29,875 nucleotides of DNA, taken from contig CALFZE010000092.1 of NCBI GenBank assembly GCA_937952285.1, positions 1 through 29,875 of the forward strand, read 5' to 3'. The notes below the pieces were generated by a model. The model saw only the letters and a program-made list of their open reading frames with translations, ran no database searches and was not told the origin of the DNA. Position numbers and translations under genes: made by a program. Position 1 is the first letter of the stretch; the number at the start of each line of letters is the position of its first letter. Positions 29,874-29,875 of the stretch are shown here, piece after piece. The DNA comes from UBA2428 sp002343545. GTDB taxonomy: Bacteria; Bdellovibrionota; UBA2428.

Positions 29874-29875
29874 TG

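Noticed and set aside
1..29875. CRISPR arrays, tRNA/rRNA genes, insertion sequences or prophage genes
   Set aside because: No regularly spaced repeats, cloverleaf sequences, transposase or phage-type proteins seen on either strand.

Overview
The window is a compact, high-GC chromosomal segment (no tRNA, rRNA, CRISPR array or insertion sequence seen) with about 23 genes on both strands. Gene content points to a Gram-negative, predatory-bacterium-like lineage of the Bdellovibrionota/Oligoflexia type: an FHA-GGDEF diguanylate cyclase with the architecture of Bdellovibrio DgcB, several lipoprotein or signal-peptide proteins, an RCC1-repeat secreted protein, a sigma-54-type promoter with an NtrC-like protein, and an outer-membrane TolC-like protein. 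This assignment is inference from gene content, not from a phylogenetic marker.

Layout. 1-601: the 3' end of an RCC1-repeat protein. 585-7072: a Wzx/Wzy-type polysaccharide locus, with a GT2 glycosyltransferase, a MurJ/MviN-family flippase, a priming sugar-phosphate transferase, a WecG/TagA glycosyltransferase, a Wzz-like co-polymerase and a Wzy/ligase-like membrane protein. A TolC-like gene (7018-8298) overlaps its end tail to tail. 8370-10637: MsrB, a LysR regulator and a divergently transcribed pirin with a clear operator between the last two. 10708-14377: a TetR regulator with its own palindromic operator, overlapping a PEP-synthase/rifampicin-phosphotransferase-like enzyme, then a small lipoprotein. 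A 73-nt near-perfect palindrome (14378-14450) fills the gap to the next gene.

14451-17939 (minus strand) is a complete pantothenate/CoA-entry operon in the order DUF2520 reductase (PanG-like), panB, panC, coaX, panD, with tight stop/start overlaps at three of the four junctions. It is preceded by a leader that contains a strong terminator hairpin. 18212-21485 (plus) holds a HTH regulator with an MFS transporter, then a degenerate sigma-54-activator-like AAA+ protein behind a good -24/-12 promoter. 21488-25135 (minus) is a large subtilase lipoprotein with an unusual 370-residue insert, downstream of the DgcB-like cyclase. 25212-27484 (plus) is a two-gene rRNA/tRNA methyltransferase operon (rlmN and an RlmD/TrmA-type enzyme). 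27477-29873 (minus) is a three-gene operon of unrecognised exported proteins.

How the genes fit together: the first 7 kb should build and export a surface glycan. The pan operon makes pantothenate from ketoisovalerate and aspartate and phosphorylates it. The remainder is regulation and envelope biology. The points most worth a second look are the 73-nt palindrome, the sigma-54 promoter feeding a GAFTGA-less activator, the shared GATAAG promoter-like elements in the glycan locus, the pan leader terminator, and the split-triad subtilase.
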